Part shown: positions 18,860 to 30,834 of the stretch, piece by piece | Position numbering within the stretch: position 1 is the first letter of the stretch | Layout: every line of letters begins with the position of its first letter | Source of the DNA: Mytilisepta virgata | Taxonomy: Eukaryota > Mollusca > Bivalvia > Mytilida > Mytilidae | Direction: 5' to 3' | NCBI GenBank assembly: GCA_028015205.1 | Contig: CM051513.1 | Coordinates: 51,286,341 to 51,350,340, forward strand | DNA length: 64,000 bases | Notes under the pieces: model-generated | What the model was told of the DNA's origin: nothing | The model's database searches: none | What the model saw: the letters and a program-made list of their open reading frames with translations, nothing else | Made by a program: the position numbers and the translations under genes

Positions 18860-20541
18860 GGGGCCGTATGCATAAAACTACTTAAGTTAGGATTTTGCTA
18901 AGAAACTACTTAAATAAACTCCGCCCAACTTAAGTTAAGAATTTGCTTAGCAGCATCTTAGTTTATTGAAACCCCGCCCACTCCGCTTAAGTCATATGCA
19001 TAAAACAACTTAAGAAATTACTTATTAATATTTGACTTAAGTCTAAGACACCTATAGAGGTGTCTTAAGTCGATTCAAAACCGATTTAATAATGTATCTG
19101 TGCGACTTGATGAATTGCAGAAACTTAAATACTTACAACACAAGCAAGTCATATGAATTTTGTAATATTTTGAAAAAAAATCCTTTTAACCCCAGTTTTC
19201 TTGGCGTGTGGCATAATTTAAACAAATTCTTATTTGGCGTATTCATATACTACATACATGTACATGTATTTAAATTTGGCTAAAATCTACTCGCTCAATA
19301 TTTTTGATATATTTACACATGTGCTGTCTGATTAAACTGCTTACACACGCACGAAATTAATGCGTTTATTGAACGATAATTGTTGCTCATTACTTACCTC
19401 CTTTAAAAAGCAGTTATATTGAACATCGCTCGATACCGTATATGACCAAAGAAAGAAAGGAACGAATTTTTAGAGATTGCACAAATCCCATAGATATCTA
19501 TCACGATTCCGATGTAAAGACAGTAACAAAGGGTTACAACAAGAGAAAAGTGCCTCAAAAATGGCGTCCACAGAATATATAACTTCTTCTTCAAAATGAA
19601 GATCGTTATATAATGTGAACCATAGCGATATAAGAATGGAAACATTGTTACATTTGTGTAGAGACTATTAAACAGACCTTTTCCGATACCCTTTATGACT
19701 CCTTTTACGGTTTGTATTTGGATTAGAATTAAAATTTCACTATTTCTCAATGATCAAGGCAGATTTCTTTGTGAAACTTCTTGCATATTTGCAATATAAT
19801 ATGAACCTTTGCAATAAACAACTTTTTGCAGAATAGAAATAAATTATCACAATAGAAACATGGTTTAAAATAGGTCATCTTCAATGGTAATACGTAACAA
19901 TTAAATGCTTCAATGAATAGATAAGTAGTGACAGGTGTAAGCAATCCAAATAGATCTTTCAAAAATCCCTAGTGATATATTCGTTTATACTTCTTAGAGT
20001 TTCATATTCCGCCAAAAGTGACAATTATTTCATATAAATTAGAGAAATCCTTTATAGTACGCCTTCTAAACGTTTTACTCAAAATTCAAACTTTAAAATT
20101 AATATTTGTAGATATAAATAAGCATCTATGATTTTTTCATCAGATATATCAATATCAGACATTGCAAAAATGATTTGCCCGAAAACCGCTTGAATCGAGC
20201 TCAAAATAAATTTGGTTTGTCGTAAGTAATTGTAAGGCTTTAAAATATTGACAAATTTCTACTGGATCAATGCTATTCAAACATGCATGGGTTCCTTTTT
20301 AACCCATTAACAAAAAGTTATTCGCATGAGAGTTATTTAAGAAACAACAGTTAACTGGCGTGGATTGATATGATAAAAAGTGAGGGTTTCCGATGTAATA
20401 TTACTTACGTTTTTCTCAGTTAAGTAGAAATTTAAGTCGCTTTATGCATATGACTTAAGTAAATTGCTTAGCAAAGTAATTTTTTTGCAAAATGTTAGTT
20501 TAAGAAATACTTCAGTTAAAATGTTTTATGCATACGGGTCC
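18860..20541. mobile_element. 1.7-kb inverted-repeat element with GTATGCATAAAAC termini
   Basis: GGGGCCGTATGCATAAAAC at the left is matched by GTTTTATGCATACGGGTCC at the right. Both ends repeat ACTTAAGTCATATGCATAAA internally. A strong hairpin (TAAGACACCT, loop, AGGTGTCTTA) sits at 19034-19071. It spans the second copy of the 17.7-kb duplication. Confidence 0.55.
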
Positions 20542-20809
20542 AATGTTCTAACAAAATATTATGCGGATACGATACAGTTTTGATCTTTGATTTTTTAATT
20601 TTTTGATGCTTTATTAATTTTGATAAGCTCTTTCCAAAACTGAAACAAAAAACATACCTTGTCGATATAATTACGGAGATATAAGACATTCTTTTACTGT
20701 GGTTTTGGAAAAAAAATAGGTATTTTACAGATTTTGTTTTAGGAATTTTGCATTGGGATACAAATGAGATTTGTGAAGATAACTGAACAATTTTTTCCCT
20801 GAATGATAG

Positions 20810-21215
20810 GTCAGATGTCGGGACCATCGGACACAATTTTGGAAGGGGACTACCCAAGGATCATTTCCGCCAAGTTTGGCATAGTAGCTTCAGGGAAGAT
20901 TTTTAAAATTTTGACCCCTCTTTTTCTATTTTTAGCTTGGCATCAAACTGGCACGAAGGTCGGGCACACCGGACACAAATTTGGAAGGGGACCACCCAAG
21001 AACCATTCCACCAAAGTTTGGTTTCAATTGGCCCTGTGGTTTCTGAGAAGATTAAAATGTGAATTGTGGACGACGGACGACGGACGACAAGTGATGAAAA
21101 TAGCTTACATGACCCTTGAAGATTTCCACAAAGTTTGGTTAGAATTTGTTCGCTGGTTCTCATGAAGATCAAAATGTTAAGTTTACCGACGATGGACGCC
21201 TTTGGTCATGGGAGC
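20810..21215 (-). mobile_element. Helitron-like repeat fragment
   Basis: Internal units (GGACACAATTTTGGAAGGGG, CCACCAAAGTTTGGT) and the GACGACGGACGACAAGTGATG block are present; both tips are missing. Confidence 0.55.
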
Positions 21216-21309
21216 TGAAAATGTACTGACATAAAATAATCATCAACAAACTCGATGTTAATGTTTTTCTCCTGTACTCGAAAAATCACCTTTCCAGCTG
21301 GGGAATTTG

Positions 21310-22432
21310 GGTACCTTGAAGTTACATTTTTAAATGAATTTTCCCATTGGTTCCTATATTAAACTTAGTTCAGCTGTGGACAGTCCAGGTCATCAGACAC
21401 AATTCTCAAAGAGGACTATTTGAGGACCATTTCTGCCAAGTCGGGTTCCAATTGTAGTTTCAGAAAAAAAAGATTTTAAATTTAATTCTCCCATATGGTT
21501 CTATGTTTAACTACGCTCGGCTGTGTCGGTCATCTTGGTTCACAGTCCAGGTCACCAGACACAATTCTGAAAGAGGCCCATCTAAGGACAATTGCTGCCA
21601 TGTATGGTTCCAATTTCCTCAGTGGTTCAGACAAAAACAATTCAATTAATTTTTGGGTCTTATGTTAAACTAAATTCGGCTATGGCAGACATCTTGGTTC
21701 ACAGTCTGGGTCATCAGACAGGTCTCCTATGTTAAACTATGTTCGAGTCTGGCGGCTATCCTGGATCACGTGTCGAGTCATCGGACATATTTCTGAAAGA
21801 GGACCACCTAAGTACCATTGCTGCCAGGTATTTTTTCCAATTGGCCAAGTGGTTTCGGACAAGATCTTTTCGTAAATTTCCCATAGGGTTCTATGTGAAA
21901 CTAAGTTTGGCTCTGGTGGCCATCTTAGATGACGGGCAGGGTCATCGAATACAATTCCGAAAGAGGACCACCTAAGGACCATTGCCGCCAAGGTTTGTTC
22001 CAATTGCCCCAGTGGTTTCAGGTGAGTTAAAAATCAATTATTAATAGTAATTTCAGACAAGACGATTTTTATATGAATTTCACATAGGGTCCTATGTTAA
22101 ACTAAGTTCCGCTGTGGCGGCCATCTTGGTCAGATGTCGGGACCAGCGGACACAGTTTTGGAAGGGGACTACCTAAGGATCATTTTAGCAAAGTTTGGCT
22201 CAGATTGGCATGGTAGCTTCAGAGGGGAAGATTTTTTAAATTTTGCCCACCTTTCTATTTTTGGCTACCATCTTGGTCGGAGGTCGGGGACACCTGGCAC
22301 ACTTTTGGAAAGGGACCGCCCAAGGACCATTCCACCAAATTTTGGTCCGAATTGAATGTGAATTGTCAACGACAGACGACGGACGCCAAGTGATGACAAT
22401 AGCTCACATGACCCGTTGAGTCAGGTGAGCTA
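21310..22432 (-). mobile_element. Helitron-like repeat, 5' tip intact
   Basis: Ends with GCCAAGTGATGACAATAGCT and GTCAGGTGAGCTA, the 5' terminus in reverse. Inside are about six ~165-bp units with CCTATGTTAAACTAAGTTC and GGCGGCCATCTTGG. The hairpin end is not visible. Confidence 0.65.
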
Positions 22433-22639
22433 ATAATACGATGTTTCTCACATTCCTCGTCGTATTTGCCATTAGCAAAACAACAAATTTACTCCAATTG
22501 TGTTTGTCATGTCTATCTCTTCTTCAGGTATTTTCTGTTGGTGAAGACCTTCGACGCTTGTTTGGGATTTACAGCACTTCTGTTTTTCAAATGTGAAGGC
22601 CGACTTGTCCTGTGTTAAGGCGCAGTTGACTTGGGGCCG

Positions 22640-22850
22640 GGTTGTCTTTCGACCGATATGTCATGTATTCATCAGACATACTTCTGAAAGAGGGCCATCT
22701 AAGGACAACTGCTGCCATGTTTGGTTCCAATTGGCTCAGGATTTCATGCAAGGTTTCAAATGAATTTCCCCATAGCGTCCTATGTTAAACAAAGTTCGGC
22801 TGTGGCAGCCATCTTGGTTGACAGTACGGGTCATCGGACATATTTCTGAA
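22640..22850 (-). mobile_element. Helitron-like repeat, internal unit remnant
   Basis: One and a half internal units (CTGAAAGAGGGCCATCTAAGG, GGCAGCCATCTTGGTTGACA) stop just before the hairpin end of the next copy at 22857. Confidence 0.5.
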
Positions 22851-22856
22851 ACCAAA

Positions 22857-23551
22857 CAAGAGGCTCAAGAAAACTGAGCCTTAATAGCTCACCTGACAAC
22901 CGACAATCAATCCATTTTATTTCATATCAAGTGAAAATTGTAATGGACCTTCAATAGATGCTTGGGTTCATACCAAGTATCAGTTAATTTGGCTGTATGG
23001 TTTCAGAGGAGAAGATTTTAAAAATCTGTCAATCAGAAATAAGAATTCATCATGGCGGCCATATTAGTTGTGTGACTTGAACGATATATGCAACTTTGTA
23101 AAGGTCCTTCAACAGATGCTTCATAGTAATTACAAAGTTTCAGTTTATTTGGCTTTGCGTTTCAGAGGAGAAAGTTTGGGAATTTTAACCAATCAGAAAT
23201 TAGAATTCATCATGGCAGTCATATTAGCTGACCGACCCAGACAAAATATGCAAACTTAATAGATATCCTTCCATAGACGCTTCACACCAAGTTTCAGTTG
23301 ATTTAGCCAAGTGGTTTATGAGGAGATTTTTAAAATTTGTCCAATCAGAAATAAGAATTAATCATGGCAGCCATATTAGTTGTCTGACCAGTGCGAAATA
23401 TGCAAATTTTATAAAGGTCCTTCCACAGATTCTTCATACCAAGTTTCAGTTGATTGGGCTAAAGGGAGAAGATCAAAATGTAAAAGTTTACAGACATTGG
23501 GGTGACGTATGTCAAGTGATGACAAAAGCTCACATGTCCCTTTGTGCCAGG
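22857..23551 (-). mobile_element. Helitron-like repeat, cut by an LTR insertion
   Basis: Begins CAAGAGGCTCAAGAAAACTG and holds four ~165-bp units with CAATCAGAAATAAGAATTCA. It breaks off at GTGCCAGG, exactly where the LTR TGTTATGAT begins. Confidence 0.7.
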
Positions 23552-25101
23552 TGTTATGATGTTGTAATTATTATGTTTATTTATCTTAAGCCTAATTTGT
23601 TTTATGTGGCCTTATAACATGTATAATATGTTTACATAATACTTATAGTTGTTTACCAAATAATGTTATAACTACGCAGTTTAGAAATCACTGGAACAAT
23701 TATAGATACTGATGGAATGACTAGAACTTTCTGTTTGACTTACGTAATAATTCTGGTGTAATTCAAACTTCTACCGTATTCCAGAAGTTTCCGTTCTACA
23801 GTATATATACGGACAAGAAAGTATAGTCCAGTCAATCTAGCATAAATTTGACCCTAACCTTAAAGTAATTGCAAAAGAAGATTTTTGAGTTTTAATCTTA
23901 AGCATTATACCCCAAATATACACAGAAAAAAGTCCAACAAAATCTAACTTGAGGAAGACTAAAAAATATCACGATTTTAAAATTCCTATGGAGATTTGCA
24001 TTGAAAATGGGAGATAACTCTGCAAAAAAGGCAGAAATATCAATAAAAATTGATACAAAATTATAACTTTACCGATTCTATTCAGCAGAATGTATTGATT
24101 CTTGATATTTTAATCGTCTTTAGAGTATAACAAACAACTCTAAAGGTGTTTTCATATCTTTTATCAAGCTACAACTTAGATTTCGTAATTCATTAGTTGA
24201 CCATTTATTAAATTTTTCAACATGTCAAGGTAAAGAATCTCAAATTTAAGAAAAATGATAAAGCATATATTCTTCTTTTTGTGGTTTAAAGTTTCTTTAA
24301 ACAAGGTAGATGCTGAACAAATATAATTTACAGATATAAACAATACTAAATTTTCACATTATTTTTTCAAAATGGTCACAAAGCCACAAATTTGCAATTT
24401 CTTTAATGAAAAATGTGCCAAAAAAAAAACAAAAAAAAACCCATAACACTTCGGTTTTGTACATTTCATAAGCAGAAGATTATATAATATAGTCAAATAC
24501 GAACTTATAACCCCATCAAATTATCATACTTTACATGAATTTTAGGAAAATCAACCAAAAACTGACAAAAAAAGACTAATTTTTGCAGAGTTATCTCCCA
24601 TTTCCAATGTTAATTTCCACAGGAAATCAAAAATGCTGATTTTCAGTTTTCCTCAAGTAAGATTTTATGGGACTTTTTTTCTGTGTATATTTGGGGCTTA
24701 ATGCTATAGATTAGAACTAAAACATTTTCTGTTGCAATTAGTTTGAGGTTAAAACTTAGTTTGACTGGACTAGTAGACTTTCAGAGCAGAACGCATTGGA
24801 CCAGACATTCTTGTGTTCTCAGCTGTTGGATTTATTTACGTTTCACACATCATACTTGACACACTTTTATTTACGTTACATCATACTAGATTGTGACTGA
24901 TTGGATATAATATTCCGTTTGGATTCCCGCAACAGTGACGAGAAGAATTCCGGAAAAGACAAAGGATTTTGAACAGTTAAGTTGACATTTTATTTTGTGT
25001 AATATTTTTTGTAAACTTGTATATAATAAATCTTGTTAAATTTTATTATTGATTTGTGTCTTTTGTTGGCTACAATTTAAAAGGTGATTTCGGCCGGAAC
25101 A
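23552..25101 (+). repeat. 5' LTR, enlarged by a 949-bp foldback insertion
   Basis: Starts TGTTATGAT and ends GGCCGGAACA, so TG...CA with a short TGTT/AACA inverted end. Without the insertion it is ~600 bp and matches the solo LTR at 50042-50666. A TATA-like GTATATATAC lies at ~23802 and an AATAAA near 25026. Confidence 0.9.
23824..24772. mobile_element. 949-bp foldback/MITE inside the LTR
   Basis: Termini are TAGTCCAGTCAA and TTGACTGGACTA, flanked on both sides by GTA. Arms of ~200 bp pair along their length: ATGGGAGATAACTCTGCA against TGCAGAGTTATCTCCCAT, and CCCCAAATATACACAG against CTGTGTATATTTGGGG. The solo LTR lacks it at the same site. No coding capacity. Confidence 0.92.
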
Positions 25102-25106
25102 GAAAT

Positions 25107-25125
25107 TGGGGGCTCGTCTCGGGAT
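25107..25125 (+). promoter_or_regulatory. Primer-binding site, tRNA-Pro type
   Basis: TGGGGGCTCGTCTCGGGAT lies five bases after the LTR end. It resembles the proline-tRNA primer site known from gammaretroviruses, with one extra T. The match is from memory and should be aligned to mussel tRNA-Pro. Confidence 0.65.
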
Positions 25126-25190
25126 AACGTTAATATCTTATTAAATTTTTTCAGTATTTTTATTAGAATTAGCCAACAAAATTCTACAAA

Positions 25191-26200
25191 ATGGCATTGG
25201 ATGCTAGTAAATTTTTGAAAACGCCAGACATGGAAGGGTTTGATAAATTAAAGAAAGAAGAATTAGTGTTGCTTGCTAAACATCTAAAAATAGATTTTAG
25301 AGCATCTATGAGAAAACAAATTATAAAAAATTTTGTAACAGACAATTTAGTTGATTCAGAAATTTTTGGTGAAGAGGCTCTTGACCTCAAGGTCGAAAAT
25401 GTTGATGCTTTCAAATTAAAACAGCTTGAATTAGAACTTGAACTTAAATTAAAACAGTTGGAAAACGAAGTTAAATTAAAACAATTAGAAAAAGAAAAAT
25501 AAGAAAAACAGGCAGAACTTGAAATGAGAGAAAGGTTAGAGATGGAGAAAATAAAAACGGAAATGGTAAAAGTAGAAAGCAACACTAAGTCAAAATCAGA
25601 ACATTTTGAGGCAGCAAAAAATATACGTTTGGTTCCCAAATTTTGTGAAAAAACAGTTGATAAATTTTTTCCACAATTTGAGAAAATTGCTCAAAATTTG
25701 AAATGACCAAAGCCTTATTGGACTACAATGCTGCAAAGTGTTTTTGTGGGCAAGGCCGCTGAAATTTACTCAGCACTTTCTTCAGAAAAAAGTTCTGATT
25801 ATGACACTGTTAAACAGGAAGTTTTGAAAGCTTATGAACTAGTGCCAGAAGCATATAGACAGAAATTTAGGTCTTATAAAAAGTTTGAAACACAAACCTA
25901 TGTTGAATTTGCTAGGGAAAAAGAAGATCTATTTGATAAATGGCTTACGTCAAAGAAAATAGGTAACAATTTTGATAAATTAAGACAATTAATGCTATTA
26001 GAAGAGTTCAAGCAGTGTGTTAATATAGACTTAAAAACACATTTAGATGACAAAACTGTTGAGACATTGCAAGATGCAGCTGTTGTTTCCGATAATTATA
26101 ACCTTTCACATAAAGAAGTTTCAAAGGTCAAAATTTTACTTCAAGCGGAAATTACAAAAATCAAAGCACTGAGCGGACTGATAGTAAGCTTGTTGTACAG
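25191..26200 (+). pseudogene. gag (capsid) of the gypsy-type element, broken
   Basis: One frame runs from the ATG at 25191 with TAA at 25500-25502 and TGA at 25704-25706, then stays open past 26160. The frame shifts before the zinc knuckle. The N-terminal ~100 residues are Lys/Glu/Leu-rich and likely coiled coil (repeated LKLKQLE-type heptads). The middle part (YELVPEAYRQKFR, SYKKFETQTYVEFAREK) is like the SCAN/capsid-type region of Ty3/gypsy elements in metazoans. Confidence 0.82.
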
Positions 26201-28275
26201 AAAAAGAGTCCGTCTAGTTATAATATGTCTGGTCCAAAATTTGATACTTTTGAGAAGAAGTCACTAACTTGTGCTTATTGTAAGAAAAATGGTCACCTGA
26301 TGGCTGATTGTTTTAGACTCCAGAAGAAGAATGAAAGAGATCATAAGCCCAAGTCCAGTGCTTGTACGACACCCGTTGTTACCAATAAGTTGGAATGTCC
26401 TGCGAGTCAGGCTTTTAAATCCAGTTTTTGTGATTACATGGATGATTATAAACCTTTTATGTCTGATGGGTTTGTTTCTATTGTTAATAATACTACTCCT
26501 CAGCCTATTAAGATTTTACGGGACACTTCTCCGACTTTGTTGTTAGAAGGTGTGTTGCCTTTGTCCGAGGAGACGTCCGTTGGTGCCTCCGTTTTGTTAC
26601 AAGGTGTGGAGTTAGGTTGTATAGATGTTCCCCTCCATCGTATTTATTTGAAGTCAGATTTAATTACTGGACCAGTTGTTGTGGGTGTTCGTCCTACTCT
26701 CCCCGTTGAGGGTGTTTCATTATTGCTAGGAAATGATCTAGCTAGGAACAAAGTGGTTGCTGAACCAATTGTTACAAGTGAACCGGTGGTGGATGTTAAA
26801 TTACCTGAAGATGATGCTGAACTGTATCCAGCTTGTGTTGTTACTAGGGCGATGGCAAGAAAACAACAAGACGAGGATTTACAAGAAGGCCAGTATGATT
26901 ATATGGACCTTTCTGACTCTTTCTTTGCCGACTTTGAAGGTCCAGGTAGCACAGAAACGGCCATAAGACCACTTGGTACTAACAAACGTGTAATTATGCC
27001 ATGGCCAGACGTGAACAGCCATTCATTAGACAAAAGAACATTTAGGGAAGAACAGAATAAAGATCCTGAGGTTCTTCAGCTCTGCAAGAGGGCTCTACCC
27101 CAAGAAGAAGCAGACAAAGTGGCCGAATGTTACTACTATCAAGACGGCATTTTGATGAGGAAGTGGAGGGCCCCTGATGCTATCCCAGAGGAGGAATGGA
27201 GAGTGGTATACCAAGTGGTGGTGCCTAAAGTCTATAGGCAAGAAATTATTGGTCTTGCCCATGACACCCCCTTGGCTGGACGTCTTCCATGTCTAAAGAT
27301 CTTACAACATTTCTACTGGCCCAGACTTAGAAATGATGTCACAGAATACTGCAAATTATGCCATATATGCCAGGTTGTTGGCAAGCCTAACCAGAAAATA
27401 GCACCAGCACCACTTCTGCCAATTCCAGCCTTTGAAGAACCTTTCAGCCGAGTACTTATTGATTGCGTTGGACCTTTACCAAAGACCAAGACTGGAAATG
27501 CTTATTTACTGACGATCATGGGTACCTCCACTCGCTTTCCTGAGGCTATTCCCTTAAGCTATTGTCAAAGCTCTTATCAAATTTTTCACATTAGTAGGAC
27601 TTCCTAAGTCTATACAGTCCGACCAGGGTTCAAATTTTATGTCAGGTTTATTTCAGCAGGTCGTTTATCAGTTAGGGATTGCTCAGTATAGATCAAGTGC
27701 TTATCATCCAGAATCTCAAGGTGCATTAGAACGTTTTCATCAAACACTGAAGAACATGATTAGAACTTTTTGTCTTCAATTTGACAGGGACTGGGATGAT
27801 GGTGTTCACTTTCTACTTTTTGCGGTTCGAGAGGCTGTTTTAGCCCCTTTGAGTTGGTGTTTGGTCAAACTGTAAGGGGACCTTTGAAATTGATTAAGGA
27901 AAAATGGCTTACTGAACACACGGACGTGAATCTTCTAGACTATGTATCTAGATTTAAAGAAAAATTGTATACTGCTTGTCAAATTGCTCAGAAAAACTTA
28001 AAAACTGTACAGAATAAGATGAAAATATGGTATGATAAAGATGCCAGGGACAGAGTTTTTGAGCCTGGTGATAAGGTACTTGTACTTTTGCCAGTCCCTG
28101 GGCATCCTTTACAGGCTAAATACTGTGGTCCTTATACAATCGAGAGTAAAATCAATGATTTGAATTATATTGTAAAAACTCCAGGTCGGCGTAAACAAAA
28201 TAGAGTGTGTCACATTAATATGTTAAAACCATATTTTGAGCGTACTCATGAAGGTGAGAGTAAACCCGTTGCCAC
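26201..28275 (+). pseudogene. Zinc knuckle, protease remnant and integrase of the gypsy-type element, broken
   Basis: A CCHC knuckle (CAYCKKNGHLMADC) is at 26270-26311. The protease-like segment has RDTSPT where DTG/DSG is usual, and later LGNDLA. The integrase zinc module (~27258-27375) reads AGRL where AGHL is usual, so a zinc histidine is probably lost, but CKLCHICQ is kept. Core residues are seen in LIDCVGPL, SDQGSNF and ESQGALERFH. A GPY/F-type end (KYCGPY, HINMLKPY) closes it at ~28240. Frameshifts lie near 27560 and 27845. Confidence 0.88.
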
Positions 28276-28479
28276 TTTAGCCATGGTTAAATCGGAGAAC
28301 GATCATGACAAACCAGACATAATTGAACCATCTTTTGATTCCAAGACTATGGAACAAACTGTCAGATTGAAAAATTCTGAAATTTTATCAAATTTAGACT
28401 CAAAACTTCCACGTCTGACTTTCGATTGCAGAGAAAAATTGAAAACTTTGGTATTTTCTTTTAAAAATCTTTTTCCAGA

Positions 28480-28706
28480 TGTGCCAAACAAAACCACTGC
28501 TGTTTGTCATGATGTTGACGTAGGCGATGCTTCTCCAATTAGGCAACATCCTTACCGGCTCAATCCACTTAAACTTGATGTGATGAGACAAGAAATTAGA
28601 TATATGCTTGACAATGATATTATTAGCCGAGTAACAGTGAATGGAGCTCTCCTTGTCTCCTTGAGCCAAAACCAGATAAACCTTTCGTTTCGTTATTGAT
28701 TTAAAA
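28480..28706 (+). pseudogene. N-terminal part of reverse transcriptase, interrupted
   Basis: Contains HPYRLNP and the YMLDNDII block that opens Ty3/gypsy RT. The frame shifts near 28635. The Helitron-like repeat interrupts it at 28707, between the D-[LFY]-[RK] motif and the residues that normally follow. Confidence 0.85.
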
Positions 28707-30064
28707 CAAGAGGCTCTCAAGAGCCTGAATCGCTCACCTGGCAAACAATGCACTATAAACTAAATCTCATCATCACCATTCACTAAGGATACCATGTTTA
28801 CTTTAAAAACGAAATATTGTTGAAATCCGAGCAAGTGTAAAAAATGGCGGGAAAGTGGCAGCCATTTTAAAAATGGCCGTCCAAAACAAACTTTCATCAT
28901 CACCATTCAACTTGGGATACCATGTTTACCTTGAAAGTAGCTTTCGTCTTCATTTTCTTTCTATAATTCAGGAAAAAATAAGCAAAAACAGCATTTTGAC
29001 CCCTATGTTCTATTTTTAGTAAGGGCGGACATGTTTTTCGACTAATAAAAAATCCAAGCATTAACTTTTTGCAGGATACCCTAAGGAACAATCTTACCAA
29101 GTTTCATTTGATTTCGAATAGTAGTTTCAGAGAAGAAGATTTTTGAAATAATAACATAAAAAAAAGCCAAAAAATGTCAAAAAAGGGCAATAACTCTAAC
29201 ATCAGTTGACAGATTTTCACGCAAATCAGCACACAGGTAGCTCTCATCATGCTGAACACTTTCAACTTGCCAGAATTTGCCGTAACCTAATGATTTTTGA
29301 GATATTTGCGAAGAACTGTTGTTTGACCCCTATGTTCTATTTTTAGTAACAGTGGCCATGTTTTTCGACGGATCAAAAATCGAAGCATAAACTTTTTGCA
29401 GGATACCCTAAGGAACAATCTTACCAAGTTTCATTTGATTTTGAATAGCAGTTTCAGAGAAGATTTTTGAAATAATAACATAAAAAAAACTGTTGTTTGA
29501 CCCCTATGTTCTATTTTTAGCAACAGTGGCCATGTTTTTCGACGGATCAAAAATCGAAGCATAAACTTTGTGCAGGATACCCTAAGGAACAATCATGCTA
29601 AGTTTTATCCAAATCCATTCAGTAGTTTCAGAGGAGAAGATTTTTTAAATAATAACATAAAAAAAAGCCAAAAATGTCAAAAAAGGGCAATAACTCCTAC
29701 ATGGGTCGTTGGATCTTCTTCAAAATTTCAGGGCAGGTAGATCTTGAGGTGCTGAACACTTTTACCCTATGCCAGAATTTTGATATCTGTGACCGTTTCT
29801 GACTTATTTGCAAAAAACTGCGATTTACCCCTATGTTCTTTTTTAGCCATGACGGCCATGTTTTTATACGAATCAAAAATCCAAACAACGGATTTGTAGC
29901 ACCCATACCAATTAATAACTGTACCAAGTTTGGTTGCAGTTGGACTTATGGTGTTGGAGGAGTTAACGTTTGAAAAAGTTAACGGACGACGGACGGACGA
30001 CGGACGGACGACGGACGCCAAGTGATGGCAATAGCTCACATGACCCTTCGGGTCAGGTGAGCTA
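28707..30064 (-). mobile_element. Helitron-like repeat inserted in the RT gene, both ends present
   Basis: Begins CAAGAGGCTCTCAAGAGCCT with GCTCACCTGGC and ends GGACGCCAAGTGATGG, GTCAGGTGAGCTA. Internal units (~165 bp) carry TTTTTCGACGGATCAAAAAT and TACCCTAAGGAACAATC. It sits in an A-run with no target duplication longer than about 2-4 bp. Confidence 0.8.
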
Positions 30065-30834
30065 AAAAGTAAACTCAGTTTCAAAATCTGACTCCTATCC
30101 GATTCCAAGGATAGACGATTGCATTGATAACAAGCAAAATTCGTAAGCAAATTTGATTTATTAAAAGGTTACTGGCAGGTCCCCTGGACACCGAGAGCTC
30201 GTGAAATATCAGCTTTTGTCACACCAGACGGCTTATTTCATGCCGTTTGGTATGAAAAATGCTCCAGCTACATAGAATGATCAATAATGTTATAAAAGAT
30301 TTAGACTGTTGTTAAGCTTATATTGATGATCTTGTTGTATGTAGTGATAGCTGGGAAGAGCATTTAACACATTTATATGATACTTTTGATAGATTGTCAA
30401 AATCAAATTTGACTGTTAATCTTAGTAAAAGTGAATTTTGTAAGGCCACTGTTGATTATTTAGGGCACACAATTGGCCAAGGTCAAGTGAAACCTATTAT
30501 GGCTAAAGTGGATGCAATTACCAATTTTCCTCCTCCTACAAATAAAAAACAACTTATGAGATATTTAGGCATGATTGGATTTTACAGAAAATTTTGTTCA
30601 AATTTTGCTACTGTTGTTCAACCATTGACTCATCTTTTACGGAAAGATTCTAAATTCATCTGGAGTGATAATTGTCAAAACGCTTTTGAAAAAAGCAAAT
30701 CACTTTTAATTAACAGTCCTGTTCTTATCACTCCAGACTTTAAAAAACAATTCAAACTTGCCGTTGATGCAAGTGATGTAGGAGTTGGAGCTGTTTTATA
30801 TCAAGAAACAGATGATAATGTTGAGAAACAAAGT
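30065..30834 (+). pseudogene. Rest of reverse transcriptase and start of RNase H
   Basis: After the insertion, RT resumes with SDSYPIPR, KGYWQVP, a shifted MPFGM-type block, AYIDDLVVCSDS (active-site YxDD form), VDYLGH and FYRKFC. RNase H begins KLAVDASD...GAVLYQE and is cut off at ~30834. The frame before 30330 is broken by stops; the part from 30394 to 30834 is open. Confidence 0.88.

Noticed and set aside
19403..19962. Minus-strand frames of 115 and 71 codons with hydrophobic stretches
   Set aside because: They are in different frames, have no recognisable family and lie inside an inverted-repeat element; AT-rich DNA readily gives such frames.
25184..25639. 151-codon minus-strand frame over gag
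   Set aside because: Low-complexity Ser/Phe/Asn shadow of the plus-strand gag frame.
25500..25706. Programmed stop-codon readthrough in gag
   Set aside because: Two stops of different types plus frameshifts in pol and a damaged zinc-module residue point to simple decay.
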